A DNA stretch of 64,000 bases from Steroidobacteraceae bacterium (GCA_027531255.1 JAPZRU010000012.1:157829-221828), one strand, 5' to 3'. Positions 25,839-35,020 are shown, counted from the stretch's first letter. Made by a program: numbers and translations. The notes: generated by a model not told the origin, from the sequence alone.

Positions 25839-27203
25839 GTGGCCGGGGCGGACGCGCCGACGCTCCGCTGGTCGGGCATCGTCCGGCTGGGGCTCGTCCA
25901 GACCGCGCTCGGCGCGATCGTCGTGCTCTGCACGTCCACGCTGAACCGCGTGATGGTCGTCGAGCTCGCGCTGCCGGCGCTGCTGCCCGGGCTCCTGGTC
26001 GCGTTCCACTACGGCGTGCAGATGGTCCGCCCGCGCTTCGGCCACGGCGCCGACGTCGGCGGCCGCACCACGCCGTGGATCGTCGGCGGCATGGCGGTGC
26101 TCGCGCTCGGCGGCATCGGCGCCACCGCCGCGACCGCGCTGATGGCCGTGAATCCCACGCTCGGCGTGCTCGCCGCGATCGTCGCGTACGCGATGATCGG
26201 CCTCGGCGTCGGCGCCGCGGGCACCTCGCAGCTGACGCTCCTCGCAAAGACCGTCGCGCCCCACCTGCGTGCGCCGGCGGCGACCACGCTCTGGATCATG
26301 ATGATCGTCGGCTTCGCGGTGACCGCCGGCATCACCGGCCACTTCCTGCAGCCGTTCTCGTTCGGGCGCCTCGTGCTCGTGCACTCGGTCGCGGCGACGC
26401 TCGCGTTCGCGGTCGCGGTGCTCGCGATCCGCGGACTCGAGGACCGCGCGCGCGCCGCGCACGACCCGGCGGCGCCGGCGACCCCGACCGGCGGCTTCCG
26501 GGAGGCGCTCGGCGCGGTGTGGGCGCAGTCCGAGGCGCGGCTGTTCACGGTGTTCGTGTTCGTCGCCTCGCTCGCGTACAGCATGCAGGAGCTGATCCTC
26601 GAGCCGTACGCGGGTCTCGCGTTCGGCATGAGCCCGGGCGAGACCACGCAGCTGTCGGGCGCCCAGCACGGCGGCGCGCTCGCCGGCATGCTGCTGGTCG
26701 CCGTCGCGGGGGGCCTGGCGAAGCGACTCGTCGGCCGCCGGTTCGTGTCGCTGCGCACCTGGATGATCGGCGGCTGCCTCGCGAGCGCCGCGATGCTGGC
26801 GCTGCTCGCCGCCGCGGACTGGTTCGGGCCGGGCTTTCCGCTCGCCGCCGTGGTGTTCGCGCTCGGCGTCGGCAACGGCGCGTTCACGATCGCCGCGCTC
26901 GGCTCGATGATGGAACTGGCGGGTGCACCGAAGGACGGCCGCGAAGGCCTGCGCATGGGCCTCTGGGGCGCCGCGCAGGCGATCGCGTTCGCCGCGGGCG
27001 GCCTGCTCGGCACCGGGCTCGTCGACCTCGTGCGCTACGTCTACGCCGACCCGCTCGGCGCCTACGGCATCGTGTTCGGCATCGAGTCCGGCATGTTCGT
27101 CGCCGCGGCCGCGCTGGCCGCGAGCCTCGGCGGCCTGCGCGCAGCCGCGACCCGGGCCGCACCGCCGCGGGCGGCCCCCGGCTACGCGATGCCCCGCCAC
27201 TGA
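25839..27203 (+). CDS. pucC: PucC-family (BCD) MFS protein
   Basis: A 454-residue, 12-helix protein of the PucC/LhaA/Bch2 family. Key segments are TLNRVMVVELALPALLPG, PRFGHGADVGGRRTTPW-like loop and YSMQELILEPYAGLAFGMSPGET. The bchG-'orf428/bch2'-bchP order is conserved in purple bacteria, so despite the family name this copy may serve pigment transfer in general rather than LH2. No LH2 genes are present here. The start codon is GTG, 4 bp after bchG. Confidence 0.9.
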   Translation: MAGADAPTLRWSGIVRLGLVQTALGAIVVLCTSTLNRVMVVELALPALLPGLLVAFHYGVQMVRPRFGHGADVGGRTTPWIVGGMAVLALGGIGATAATALMAVNPTLGVLAAIVAYAMIGLGVGAAGTSQLTLLAKTVAPHLRAPAATTLWIMMIVGFAVTAGITGHFLQPFSFGRLVLVHSVAATLAFAVAVLAIRGLEDRARAAHDPAAPATPTGGFREALGAVWAQSEARLFTVFVFVASLAYSMQELILEPYAGLAFGMSPGETTQLSGAQHGGALAGMLLVAVAGGLAKRLVGRRFVSLRTWMIGGCLASAAMLALLAAADWFGPGFPLAAVVFALGVGNGAFTIAALGSMMELAGAPKDGREGLRMGLWGAAQAIAFAAGGLLGTGLVDLVRYVYADPLGAYGIVFGIESGMFVAAAALAASLGGLRAAATRAAPPRAAPGYAMPRH

Positions 27204-27232
27204 ATCCCGGCCGCCCGCGCGGAGGGCCTGCG

Positions 27233-28504
27233 ATGACCACCATCCCTGAACGCTTCGACGTCGTCGTGATCGGCGGCGGCCCCGCCGGCGCGACCGCCGC
27301 GACGGATCTCGCACGTGCCGGACGGCGCGTGCTGCTGGTCGATCGCGGCGGCCGCATCAAGCCGTGCGGCGGCGCCGTGCCGCCGCAGCTCATCGAGGAG
27401 TTCGAGATCCCAGAGAGCCTGCTGGTCGCGCGCATCGACTCCGCGCGGATGGTCGCGCCGAGCGCGCGGTCGGTCGACATGCCGATCGACGGCGGCTACG
27501 TCGGGATGGTCGACCGCGAGGTCTACGACGAATGGCTGCGCGGCCGCGCGGCGCGGGCGGGCGCGATGCGCGTGCGCGCGACCTTCGAGCGGCTCGCCTA
27601 CGACGCGGACGGCGGCGTTCGCGTCGAGCTGCGCTCCACGGCCGAGGCGGACGCGGGCACCGTGTACGCGGTCGAGGCCGAGGCGGTGATCGGCGCCGAC
27701 GGCGCGAACTCCGCGGTGGCGAAGCAGTGCATTCCCGGCGCGGACCGCATCCGGTACGTGGCGGCCTACCACGAGATCGTGCGCGCGCCGCGGCGCTCGC
27801 GGGGCGCCGCGACGGTCGCGGCCCCCGCGGCATCCGTCGCCTCGCCGCGCGGACCCGGCGGCGCGGAACCGGCGGACTACTCCGCCACGCGCTGCGACGT
27901 CTGGTACCAGGGCACCGTGTCGCCGGACTTCTACGGCTGGGTGTTCCCGCACGGCGATACCGTGAGCGTCGGCGTCGGCAGTGCGCACAAGGGCTACTCG
28001 CTGCGCGCCGCGACCGCGCGGCTGCGCGCGGCGGCCGGGCTCGACGGCCAGGAAACGGTGCGCCGCGAGGGCGCGCCGATCCCGATGAAGCCGCTGCGGC
28101 GCTGGGACGACGGCCGCGCGGTGCTCGTGGCCGGCGACGCCGCCGGCGTGGTCGCGCCGGCGTCGGGCGAGGGCATCTACTACGCGATGGCCTGCGGGCG
28201 CATGGCGGCCAGGGCCGTCGATGCGTTCCTGGCGACCGGCGACGGGCGCCAACTCGCCGGTGCACGCCGCGAGTTCATGCGGGCGCACGGCCGCGTGTTC
28301 TGGGTGCTCGGCCTGCTGCAGCACTTCTGGTACTCGAGCGACGGCCGGCGCGAGCGCTTCGTCGCGATGTGCCGCGACCCCGACGTGCAGCGCCTCACCT
28401 GGCAGGCCTACATGCATAAGAAGCTGGTGCGCGGCCGGCCGTTCGCGCACGTGCGCGTGTTCTTCAAGGACGCCGCGCACCTGCTGGGCTTCGCGCGCAC
28501 CTGA
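27233..28504 (+). CDS. bchP: Geranylgeranyl diphosphate/bacteriochlorophyll reductase
   Basis: The 423-residue FAD enzyme reduces the geranylgeranyl tail of bacteriochlorophyll to phytyl. An N-terminal dinucleotide motif VVIGGGPAGATAA (about 11-23), GRIKPCGGAVPP, and VGDAAG-type VAGDAAGVVAPASGEGIYYA identify the family. An Ala/Ser/Gly-rich insert of roughly 30 residues (about 185-217) before the segment ATRCDVWYQGTVSPDFYGW looks like an extra loop. A GGAGGG ribosome site precedes the ATG at 27233. Confidence 0.96.
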   Translation: MTTIPERFDVVVIGGGPAGATAATDLARAGRRVLLVDRGGRIKPCGGAVPPQLIEEFEIPESLLVARIDSARMVAPSARSVDMPIDGGYVGMVDREVYDEWLRGRAARAGAMRVRATFERLAYDADGGVRVELRSTAEADAGTVYAVEAEAVIGADGANSAVAKQCIPGADRIRYVAAYHEIVRAPRRSRGAATVAAPAASVASPRGPGGAEPADYSATRCDVWYQGTVSPDFYGWVFPHGDTVSVGVGSAHKGYSLRAATARLRAAAGLDGQETVRREGAPIPMKPLRRWDDGRAVLVAGDAAGVVAPASGEGIYYAMACGRMAARAVDAFLATGDGRQLAGARREFMRAHGRVFWVLGLLQHFWYSSDGRRERFVAMCRDPDVQRLTWQAYMHKKLVRGRPFAHVRVFFKDAAHLLGFART

Positions 28505-28527
28505 CCGCCCGGGGTCGCCTACACTGC

Positions 28528-28547
28528 CGGGGAACCCGGGTTCCCCG
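28528..28547. repeat. 20-bp perfect palindrome upstream of tspO
   Basis: CGGGGAACCCGGGTTCCCCG is perfectly self-complementary and lies in the 52-bp gap between bchP and tspO. It could be a dimeric repressor operator or an RNA hairpin that tunes tspO expression. No T-run follows, so termination is unlikely. Confidence 0.75.
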
Positions 28548-28556
28548 CCGACCGCC

Positions 28557-29063
28557 GTGAACGTCTCCCGCACGCCTACCGCACCGCCGTCCTTCTGGAA
28601 GCCGCTCGCCGTGGCCGCCGGCCTCGCCCTCGCGATCGGCGCGGCCGGCGGCCTGCTCACGCGCCTCGACGCGTGGTACTACGCGCTGCGCGTGCCGCCC
28701 TGGAAGCCGCCCGACCTCGCGTTCGGCCCGGCGTGGACGACGATCTTCGCGCTCTGCGCGGTGGCCGCGGCGCTCGCGTGGCGCGCGCGGCCCGAGGCCG
28801 CGTTCCGGCGCCGCCTGCTCCTCGCGTTCGGCGTCAACGCGGCACTGAACGTGCTCTGGAGCGCGCTGTTCTTCTTCCTGCGCCGCCCCGACTGGGCCTC
28901 GAGCGAAGTCGTGCTGCTCTGGGGCTCGATCGTGTGGGTCATGGTCGTGCTCCAGAACGCCTCGCGCCTCGCGGCCCTGCTGCTCCTGCCCTATCTCGCG
29001 TGGGTGACGCTGGCGGCGGCGCTGACGTGGGAGATCGCGCGCCTGAACGGACCGTTCGGCTGA
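28557..29063 (+). CDS. tspO: TspO/MBR-family membrane protein (CrtK)
   Basis: A 168-residue, five-helix tryptophan-rich sensory protein. WYYALRVPPWKPPDLAFGPAWT, FGVNAALNVLWSALFFFLRRPDWA and the final helix are diagnostic. In Rhodobacter, TspO is an outer-membrane tetrapyrrole-related protein that lowers photosynthesis gene expression in oxygen. The start is GTG at 28557 with no clear ribosome site, behind a 20-bp palindrome. It closes the bchG-pucC-bchP-tspO group. Confidence 0.93.
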   Translation: MNVSRTPTAPPSFWKPLAVAAGLALAIGAAGGLLTRLDAWYYALRVPPWKPPDLAFGPAWTTIFALCAVAAALAWRARPEAAFRRRLLLAFGVNAALNVLWSALFFFLRRPDWASSEVVLLWGSIVWVMVVLQNASRLAALLLLPYLAWVTLAAALTWEIARLNGPFG

Positions 29064-29066
29064 GCC

Positions 29067-29357
29067 ATGGAAGGCGCGCTGCCCCGCTGGGTGCTGGAGT
29101 GGCTGGCGAGCGGCCGGCTCGTCGACCTCGCGCTCGCGGTGCTCGTGCTCGAAGCGGCGTGGCTCGCGCTCCTGCAGCGTCGCGTGCTCGGCCACGCCCC
29201 GCCCGTCGCGGCCTGGCTGCCGAACCTGCTCGCCGGCGTCGCGCTCTTGCTCGCGCTGCGGGCCGCCCTGACCGGCGCGACCGCGTGGGTCGTCGTGTGG
29301 CTGACGGCGGCCTTCGCCGCGCACCTCGCCGAGCTGGCGCGACACCTGCGGCGCTGA
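29067..29357 (+). CDS. Small three-helix membrane protein, unknown function
   Basis: The 96-residue protein begins 3 bp after the tspO stop, so it is surely co-transcribed with it. It has three hydrophobic segments (about 18-37, 46-66, 70-90) and few charges. I do not recognise the family. Its place next to tspO suggests a membrane partner or an uncharacterised PGC accessory protein. Confidence 0.7.
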   Translation: MEGALPRWVLEWLASGRLVDLALAVLVLEAAWLALLQRRVLGHAPPVAAWLPNLLAGVALLLALRAALTGATAWVVVWLTAAFAAHLAELARHLRR

Positions 29358-29380
29358 GCAGGACCGCGCCCCGCCCAGCC

Positions 29381-29420
29381 CGACCACGGCGCGCTCAGCC
29401 CGACGACGGCGCGCTCAGCC
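29381..29420. repeat. 20-bp tandem duplication over a stop codon
   Basis: The unit CGACSACGGCGCGCTCAGCC occurs twice (29381-29400 and 29401-29420) with one mismatch. The second copy contains the TGA of the threonine dehydratase-like gene (29415-29417), and the first lies just outside it. This looks like a recent slippage duplication at the 3' end of that gene. Confidence 0.85.
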
Positions 29421-30449
29421 GGTGCTCGTCAGCACGCGTGCAAAGGCCTCGGGGTCGACGTTCGCGCCCGACAGCGTCACCGCGGTCACGCGGCCGCGCG
29501 TCTCGAGCCGCCCGGCCAGCACCGCGGCCAGCGCCGCCGCACCGCCCGGCTCGACCACGAGCTTCAGGTCGCGGAACGCGAGCCGCATCGCGTCGCGCAC
29601 CTCGGGGTCCGTGACGACGAGCACGCCGCTCAGCCGCGCGCGCAGGATCGGGAACGTGAGCTCGCCCGGCTGCACGACCAGCAGCGCGTCGCAGATCGAG
29701 CGCGTGCCCGGCTCGTTGACCTCGCGGCGGCCCGACTGCAGCGAGCGCGCGAGGTCGTCGTGGCCGGCGGGCTCGGTGGCGTACAGGCGCGTCGCCGGCG
29801 AGCGCCCGGCGAGTGCGACGGCGATCCCGGAGGACAGTCCGCCGCCGGCGCAGCACGCCACCGCCTGGTCCACCGCAACGCCGCGCTCCGCCGCCTGCGC
29901 GGCGATCTCGAGGCCGATCGTGCCCTGGCCGGCCATCACGTACGGGTCGTCGAAGGCCGGCACCAGCACGCTCCCGCGCTCCGCGGCGATGCGGGCCGCG
30001 ATCGCCTCGCGGGACTCGCGGAGCCGGTCGTAGGTCACCACCTCGGCGCCGAGCGCCCGCGTGTTCGCGAGCTTGATCGCGGGCGCGTCCGCGGGCATCA
30101 CGATGGTCGCGCGCATGCCGAGGCGCCGCGCCGCGTCCGCGACGCCCTGGGCGTGGTTGCCGGACGAGAACGCGACCACGCCGGCGGCGCGCTCGGCCGG
30201 CGCGAGCCGCGCGAGCCGGTTGTAGGCGCCGCGGAACTTGAACGAGCCGGTGTGCTGGAAGCCCTCGCACTTCAGCAGCACGCGCCCGCCGACACGCGCG
30301 TTCAGCGCCTCGAACTCGAGCAGCGGCGTGCGCACGGCGACGCCGTCCAGCAGCGCCGCCGCGCTCTCGACGTCGGCCAGGGTGATCGCGGGGATGTCGC
30401 TCATGGATCGGTCGCTCATGGATCGGTCGCTCGCGGGGAGTTCGCTCAT
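29415..30449 (-). CDS. Threonine dehydratase-like PLP enzyme (threonine/serine ammonia-lyase)
   Basis: A 344-residue fold-type II PLP enzyme. The PLP lysine is in GSFKFRGAYN, the Asn-binding loop is SSGNHAQGVA, and the phosphate-binding Gly loop is CCAGGGLSSG. No ACT regulatory domain is present, so it is of the short catabolic or racemase-like kind rather than biosynthetic IlvA. The ATG at 30449 has a GGAG site; two further in-frame ATGs (30419, 30404) come from a 15-bp tandem repeat. It lies 22 bp after the flavin oxidoreductase, at the tail of the pufC-ispH run. Confidence 0.88.
   Translation of the reverse strand: MSELPASDRSMSDRSMSDIPAITLADVESAAALLDGVAVRTPLLEFEALNARVGGRVLLKCEGFQHTGSFKFRGAYNRLARLAPAERAAGVVAFSSGNHAQGVADAARRLGMRATIVMPADAPAIKLANTRALGAEVVTYDRLRESREAIAARIAAERGSVLVPAFDDPYVMAGQGTIGLEIAAQAAERGVAVDQAVACCAGGGLSSGIAVALAGRSPATRLYATEPAGHDDLARSLQSGRREVNEPGTRSICDALLVVQPGELTFPILRARLSGVLVVTDPEVRDAMRLAFRDLKLVVEPGGAAALAAVLAGRLETRGRVTAVTLSGANVDPEAFARVLTSTG
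30401..30430. repeat. 15-bp tandem repeat in the threonine dehydratase leader
   Basis: TCATGGATCGGTCGC occurs twice in direct succession (30401-30415, 30416-30430). It lies in the first codons of the dehydratase gene and gives it a duplicated Met-Ser-Asp-Arg-Ser peptide with alternative ATGs. The unit keeps the frame. Confidence 0.9.
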
Positions 30450-30471
30450 CGGTGTCGCTCCGGCGGCGCGC

Positions 30472-31593
30472 TCACACCAGGGCGTCGAGGTATGTACGCG
30501 AGAACGGCTGCAGCCTCGCGGCCTCGCCGGCCGCCACCCGGCGCGCCCAGTCGGGGTTCGCGAGCAGCGCACGCCCGATCGCGACGAGGTCGAACTCGCC
30601 GTCGGCGAGTCGCCGCTCGAGGTCGGCGACCTGCTCGGGCGCGGTGTCCGCGTACTGGCGGCCACCGGGCGACTTGAGGTCGGTGCGCAGCGTCACCGAC
30701 CCGACCGCGATCGTGGGGAGCCCCGACAGGTGGCGCACCCACGCGGCGAGGCAGCGCTCGGAGCCCGGGAACGCGGGCTCCCAGTAGCGCCGGGTGCTGG
30801 CGTGGAACAGGTCGACGCCCGCCTCCGCCAGCCAGCCGAGCAGCGCCGCGAGTTCGTGCGGGCCGTCGACGACCCGCGCCGCGTAGTCGAGCTGCTTCCA
30901 CTGCGACAGCCGGTACGAGATCGCGAAATCCTCGCCGCCGCGGCGGCGGCACTCGCGCACCACCTCGACCCCGAACCGCGCGCGCCCGTGCAGGTCGCCG
31001 CCCCAGCGGTCGGTGCGGCGGTTGGTCGGCGCCCAGAGGAACTGGTCCGGCAGGTAGCCATGCGCGCCGTGGATCTCGACGCCGTCGAAGCCCGCCTCGC
31101 GCGCGGCGGCCGCGGCCGCGCCGTAAGCCGCGATCGTGGCTTCGATGTCGGCGTCGGTCATCGCGCGCCCGCAGGGCCGCCCGGGAGCCGCGAGCCCCGA
31201 CGGGCCGAGCCGCGGCGTGTCGGCGGCGAGGCTGTCCTGCATGCCGATCATCGACGGCGAGAACGCGCCGACGTGCCACAGCTGCGCGAGGATCGCGGCG
31301 CCCTCGGCGTGCACCGCGTCGGTGACGGCGCGCCACCCGGCGATCGCCGCGGCGCCCGCGAGGCGCGGCACGGCGGTGCCGAAGCTGCCGGATTCGTCCG
31401 GTGCCACGCCCTCGGACACGACCAGGCCGGTGCCGCCCGCCGCGCGGCGGCGGTAGTACTCCGCCATCGCGGGCGTGGGCACGCCGCCCGGCGCGCACTC
31501 GCGCGTCATCGGCGCCATCGCGATGCGGTTGCGCAGCCGCAGGCCGCGGCATTCGAACGGGCTGAACAGCGGCGAGTCGGGCACGGTCGGCAC
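30472..31593 (-). CDS. NADH:flavin oxidoreductase, Old Yellow Enzyme family
   Basis: A 373-residue FMN-dependent TIM barrel. Typical features are LRNRIAMAPMTRE at the N-terminus, LWHVGAFS, the substrate-anion pair in EIHGAHGYLPDQFLW, and the FMN phosphate-loop region near GRALLANPDW. Family enzymes reduce activated alkenes such as enones. The start is GTG at 31593. The gene lies 39 bp after ispH and 22 bp before the dehydratase. Whether it acts on a pigment intermediate is unknown; a detoxification role is equally possible. Confidence 0.9.
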   Translation of the reverse strand: MPTVPDSPLFSPFECRGLRLRNRIAMAPMTRECAPGGVPTPAMAEYYRRRAAGGTGLVVSEGVAPDESGSFGTAVPRLAGAAAIAGWRAVTDAVHAEGAAILAQLWHVGAFSPSMIGMQDSLAADTPRLGPSGLAAPGRPCGRAMTDADIEATIAAYGAAAAAAREAGFDGVEIHGAHGYLPDQFLWAPTNRRTDRWGGDLHGRARFGVEVVRECRRRGGEDFAISYRLSQWKQLDYAARVVDGPHELAALLGWLAEAGVDLFHASTRRYWEPAFPGSERCLAAWVRHLSGLPTIAVGSVTLRTDLKSPGGRQYADTAPEQVADLERRLADGEFDLVAIGRALLANPDWARRVAAGEAARLQPFSRTYLDALV

Positions 31594-31632
31594 CCGGCGA
31601 GTATCGCACGGGCGCGCCGGGCGTCCGTCGCG

Positions 31633-32769
31633 TCAGGCCGGGTGCAGCGAGGGAAGCCTGAAGCGAACGTTCTCGGCCGGGCCGTCGAGCTCCGAGACGC
31701 GGTCGATGCCGAGCGCTGCGAGTCGCTGGCGCACGCCGTGGACCAGCACCTCGGGCGCCGAGGCACCCGCGGTCACGCCGACCCGCACCGCGCCGTCGAC
31801 CCACGCGGGCTCGATCGCGCCCGCGTCCGCGATCAGGTACGCGGGCACGCCGTGCTGCTCGGCGACCTCGCGCAGCCGGTTCGAGTTGGAACTGTTTCGC
31901 GCACCGACCACGAGTACGACGTCCACCTCGCGTGCGAGTTCGGCGACCGCGCGCTGGCGGTTCGAGGTGGCGTAGCAGATGTCGTCGAGCGCCGGACCTG
32001 CGATGCCCGGGTAGCGCCGCTCGAGCGCCGCGATGATCCCGCGCGTGTCGTCCACCGACAGCGTGGTCTGCGTGACGTAGGCAACCGGCTCGCCGGACCA
32101 GGCCGGCAGCCGTTCGACCTCGGCGGCGGTGCCGACGACGTGCACCGGCACGTCCACCGAGCCGGCCGTACCGACCACCTCCTCGTGCTCGGCGTGACCG
32201 ATCAGCACCACGTGGCGCCCGGCGCGCGCGTAGCGCTGCACCTGCTGGTGCACCTTCGACACCAGTGGGCAGGTCGCGTCGATCACGCGCAGCCGGCGGC
32301 GCGCCGCCTCGGCGACCACCGCGTTCGCGACGCCGTGGGCGCTGAACACCGTGATCGCGCCAGCCGGCACGAGCGCGAGGTCGTCCACGAACACCGCGCC
32401 CCTCGCCGCCAGCTCCGCGACCACGTGGCCGTTGTGCACGATCTCGTGGAAGACGTAGACCGGCGCGCCGTGGATGGCGAGCGCGCGCTCGACGATCTCG
32501 ATCGCGCGCGCGACGCCGGCGCAGAAGCCGCGCGGCTGCGCGAGCACCATCTCGCGGGCCGGCGCCGGCTGCAGGCGCAGGCCCGGCCGGCCGGCCGGCC
32601 GCCGCGCGACCGGCGGCGCCACGACCGCTTCGGCCGCGGGACCGGGCAGCGGCCGTCGCGACCGCAGGTCGCGCGCCTGCGGATCGCGACGGTCCGGGAC
32701 CAGCCCCGGCCCCGGATGCGGATCCGGTTCGCGGACCCGCGGGATCACCGCGTCACCGACCGTCGCCAT
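31633..32769 (-). CDS. ispH: 4-hydroxy-3-methylbut-2-enyl diphosphate reductase
   Basis: The 378-residue Fe-S enzyme makes IPP and DMAPP in the last MEP step. The three cluster Cys are seen in PRGFCAGV, DATCPLVSKVH and DICYATSNRQ, with the catalytic Glu and Thr regions intact. An N-terminal extension of 73 residues, rich in Arg and Pro, precedes the normal start at Met74 (32550). The upstream ATG at 32769 has a GAGGTGA site, while Met74 has a poor one, so the extension is probably translated. The gene begins 35 bp after pufC. Confidence 0.94.
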   Translation of the reverse strand: MATVGDAVIPRVREPDPHPGPGLVPDRRDPQARDLRSRRPLPGPAAEAVVAPPVARRPAGRPGLRLQPAPAREMVLAQPRGFCAGVARAIEIVERALAIHGAPVYVFHEIVHNGHVVAELAARGAVFVDDLALVPAGAITVFSAHGVANAVVAEAARRRLRVIDATCPLVSKVHQQVQRYARAGRHVVLIGHAEHEEVVGTAGSVDVPVHVVGTAAEVERLPAWSGEPVAYVTQTTLSVDDTRGIIAALERRYPGIAGPALDDICYATSNRQRAVAELAREVDVVLVVGARNSSNSNRLREVAEQHGVPAYLIADAGAIEPAWVDGAVRVGVTAGASAPEVLVHGVRQRLAALGIDRVSELDGPAENVRFRLPSLHPA

Positions 32770-32804
32770 CGCTCGTCACCTCGTCGGGGTGGCGGGACGA
32801 AGCC

Positions 32805-34043
32805 TCAGTTCGCCGGCAGCTGCGCGAGCCGCGCCGGCGCCTTCGCCTGCGCGGTCGTCGGCGGCTCGCCGCCTGGCTGCGGCGAGCCCGGCACCGCGTC
32901 GCCGGACGCCGCGTCAGCCGGCACGCCATCGACCGGCGCGCCGTCGGCCGGCGGCGCGGGCGGCGCGGGCGGGTAGGCGCCCGACAGCTCCGGGTAGTCC
33001 TTCAACATGCCCTTGCCGAACAGCGGCTTGTAGACGCCGCGGTGGCACGTCGAGCAGTTGATCTTGGCGATGTCTCCGGTCGGCCCCAGCTGGTTCTTCG
33101 GCTGGATGTCGGTCAGCGGCAGCAGGTAGTTCACGTTCAGGTCGCGGACCATGCGGATGCCGTGCCAGGCCGTCGTGCGCTGCGGGGGGCTCTCCTCCCA
33201 GTTCGCGAACGCCCGCGAGTTGTGGCAGTAGAGGCACGACACGCCGAGCGAATTGCTGAAATGCATCATCAGGCCGTAGGTCCACTCGGTCTGCTTGATC
33301 GACTGGCGGTTGCCGGTCGGCAGCGCGGTGTTGCCCGCCATCCGGATCTCCTGCTTGTCGAGCAGGAACGGCGTGAACGGGTCGTAGGGCAGCGAGGTCA
33401 GGCGCACCGAAAGCTCGGGACGGTTCTGCATCGCGTTGGTGGCCATCAGCCCGTTCGGCTGTTCCGGCGGCGCGGTGTACCAGGCGTACTGCGGCACCGG
33501 CCGACCCGCGTGGCACGTGTAGCAGGTCACGCCGGTGGACCCGACGTGACTCTTCCACTGCGCGTTGGTATGCAGGGTCATCTCCAGCATCTTGCGCGCG
33601 GTCTGGTACTGGTACTTGCTCTCGTCCGCCATGTCGGCGCCGTGGCAGTAGCTGCAGGCCTGGTCGGGCGGTGCCACCCACGCGGTCATCGCGAGCATCA
33701 CGCGCGTGAACTCGCCGACCGACAGGTTCCCGAGCACCTTGACGTTCTGGTAGACCTCGCTCGCGCGCGGACCCTCGGGCGAGGCCGCCGGCGTCACCGA
33801 CGGCAGTTGCTGGGCCTCGTAGAGGCTCGCGACCATGCGCGGGTTGTACACCGTCTCCATGCCGGTGCCGCGGTAGCCGAGCTGCACCGGCTCGACCGGC
33901 GGCCGCTCGCCGCAGCCGGCGAGCAGCGCAGCCGCGCCGGCGACGGCGGCCGCGATCCAGAGTGCGCGGCCGGGCCGCGAGAGCCCGAGGCGCTGGAGCG
34001 CCGGGCGCCCGAGTTCCGAGGAGGACTGGTTGAGGCCGCTCAT
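32805..34043 (-). CDS. pufC: Photosynthetic reaction centre tetraheme cytochrome c subunit
   Basis: The 412-residue periplasmic subunit re-reduces the special pair. An N-terminal anchor ends in the lipobox LLAGC (Cys44). Four CXXCH sites are visible: CSYCH (130-134), CYTCH (174-178), CLYCH (270-274) and CSTCH (330-334). The family usually ends soon after the fourth heme; here a Pro/Ala/Gly-rich tail of about 57 residues (356-412) follows. The ATG overlaps pufM by 4 bp. Confidence 0.97.
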   Translation of the reverse strand: MSGLNQSSSELGRPALQRLGLSRPGRALWIAAAVAGAAALLAGCGERPPVEPVQLGYRGTGMETVYNPRMVASLYEAQQLPSVTPAASPEGPRASEVYQNVKVLGNLSVGEFTRVMLAMTAWVAPPDQACSYCHGADMADESKYQYQTARKMLEMTLHTNAQWKSHVGSTGVTCYTCHAGRPVPQYAWYTAPPEQPNGLMATNAMQNRPELSVRLTSLPYDPFTPFLLDKQEIRMAGNTALPTGNRQSIKQTEWTYGLMMHFSNSLGVSCLYCHNSRAFANWEESPPQRTTAWHGIRMVRDLNVNYLLPLTDIQPKNQLGPTGDIAKINCSTCHRGVYKPLFGKGMLKDYPELSGAYPPAPPAPPADGAPVDGVPADAASGDAVPGSPQPGGEPPTTAQAKAPARLAQLPAN

Positions 34044-35020
34044 GGCTGTGCTCCCGGGAGGGTCAGCGGGTCGACGGCCGGCGTCGGCCACACCGTGGGA
34101 TACATCGGTGCGACGCCGTGCTTCACGGCCCAGAGATACCAGTTGTCGACGACTGTGCCGGTCAGCAGGATGCCGATGGCGCCGGTCAGCGTCGTCAGCA
34201 CCGCGAACCACCACGCCCAGCGGTGGATCGACTCCATCGTCGCGTTGAAGCCCATCGTCCAGCGCCAGAACAGCGCGGCGCGTTCGGACGCGGTGCCGCG
34301 ATCGACGATCTGCTCGACCTCGCGGTCGCCGCCGTAGCGGCCCACGGCCAGGATCGTCGCGCCGTGCATCGCGAACAGCAGGCACGAGCCGTACAGGAAG
34401 ACGATCGAGAGCGCGTGGAACGGGTTGTAGAACAGGTTCCCGTACCGCAGCGAGAACGCGGCCGTCCAGTCGAGGTGCGGGAAGATGCCGAACGGCACCG
34501 CCTCGGACCAGCTGCCCATCATCACCGGGCGGATCAGGCCGAGCACCAGGTACAGGAAGATCGCGGAGGCGAAGGCCCACGGCACGTGCGTGCCGAGGCC
34601 GAGAGCACGCGAGCGGCGGTACAGCCGCACCCACCAGAGGATGATCGACAGCGTCAGGAAGAAGCCGGCCATCAGCCACCAGCCGCCTTCCTGCAGCGGC
34701 GGGATCGACAGGCCGTAGCCGGGCGCCGGCGGCTCGAGCGCGAGCCACGGCAGCTGGCGCACGAACTCGATCGGGTCCCAGTTCACCGAGGCCCACATGT
34801 TGAGCCCGATGATCTCGATGGCGATGATGCCTGCGATCACGGAGGCGAGGCCGGTCCAGCCGAGGTAGAACGGGCCTACCTGCGCGTCGCCGATCTTGCC
34901 GAGCCAGTAGGAGAAGCGCGCCTTGCCGAAGCGCGGCCACGCGGCACCGCCGACGGGCACGCCGGCGTACGCGGGCCCGTGCACCTGCACGCGCGTGAAG
35001 AGGTTTTGGTATTCGGGCAT
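34040..35020 (-). CDS. pufM: Photosynthetic reaction centre M subunit
   Basis: The 326-residue five-helix core subunit binds the special pair, accessory pigments, QA and the non-haem iron. His ligands lie in [16 protein letters not shown] and [12 protein letters not shown], and the iron-ligand region is [15 protein letters not shown]. The N-terminus, [20 protein letters not shown], is typical. It starts 11 bp after pufL. Present with pufC, it indicates a reaction centre of the type in Blastochloris, Allochromatium and Rubrivivax. Confidence 0.98.
   Translation of the reverse strand: MPEYQNLFTRVQVHGPAYAGVPVGGAAWPRFGKARFSYWLGKIGDAQVGPFYLGWTGLASVIAGIIAIEIIGLNMWASVNWDPIEFVRQLPWLALEPPAPGYGLSIPPLQEGGWWLMAGFFLTLSIILWWVRLYRRSRALGLGTHVPWAFASAIFLYLVLGLIRPVMMGSWSEAVPFGIFPHLDWTAAFSLRYGNLFYNPFHALSIVFLYGSCLLFAMHGATILAVGRYGGDREVEQIVDRGTASERAALFWRWTMGFNATMESIHRWAWWFAVLTTLTGAIGILLTGTVVDNWYLWAVKHGVAPMYPTVWPTPAVDPLTLPGAQP

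Noticed and set aside
25839..27203. Evidence for an LH2 antenna from the PucC-like gene
   Set aside because: This family copy between bchG and bchP is conserved also in species without LH2, and no pucBA genes are seen here.
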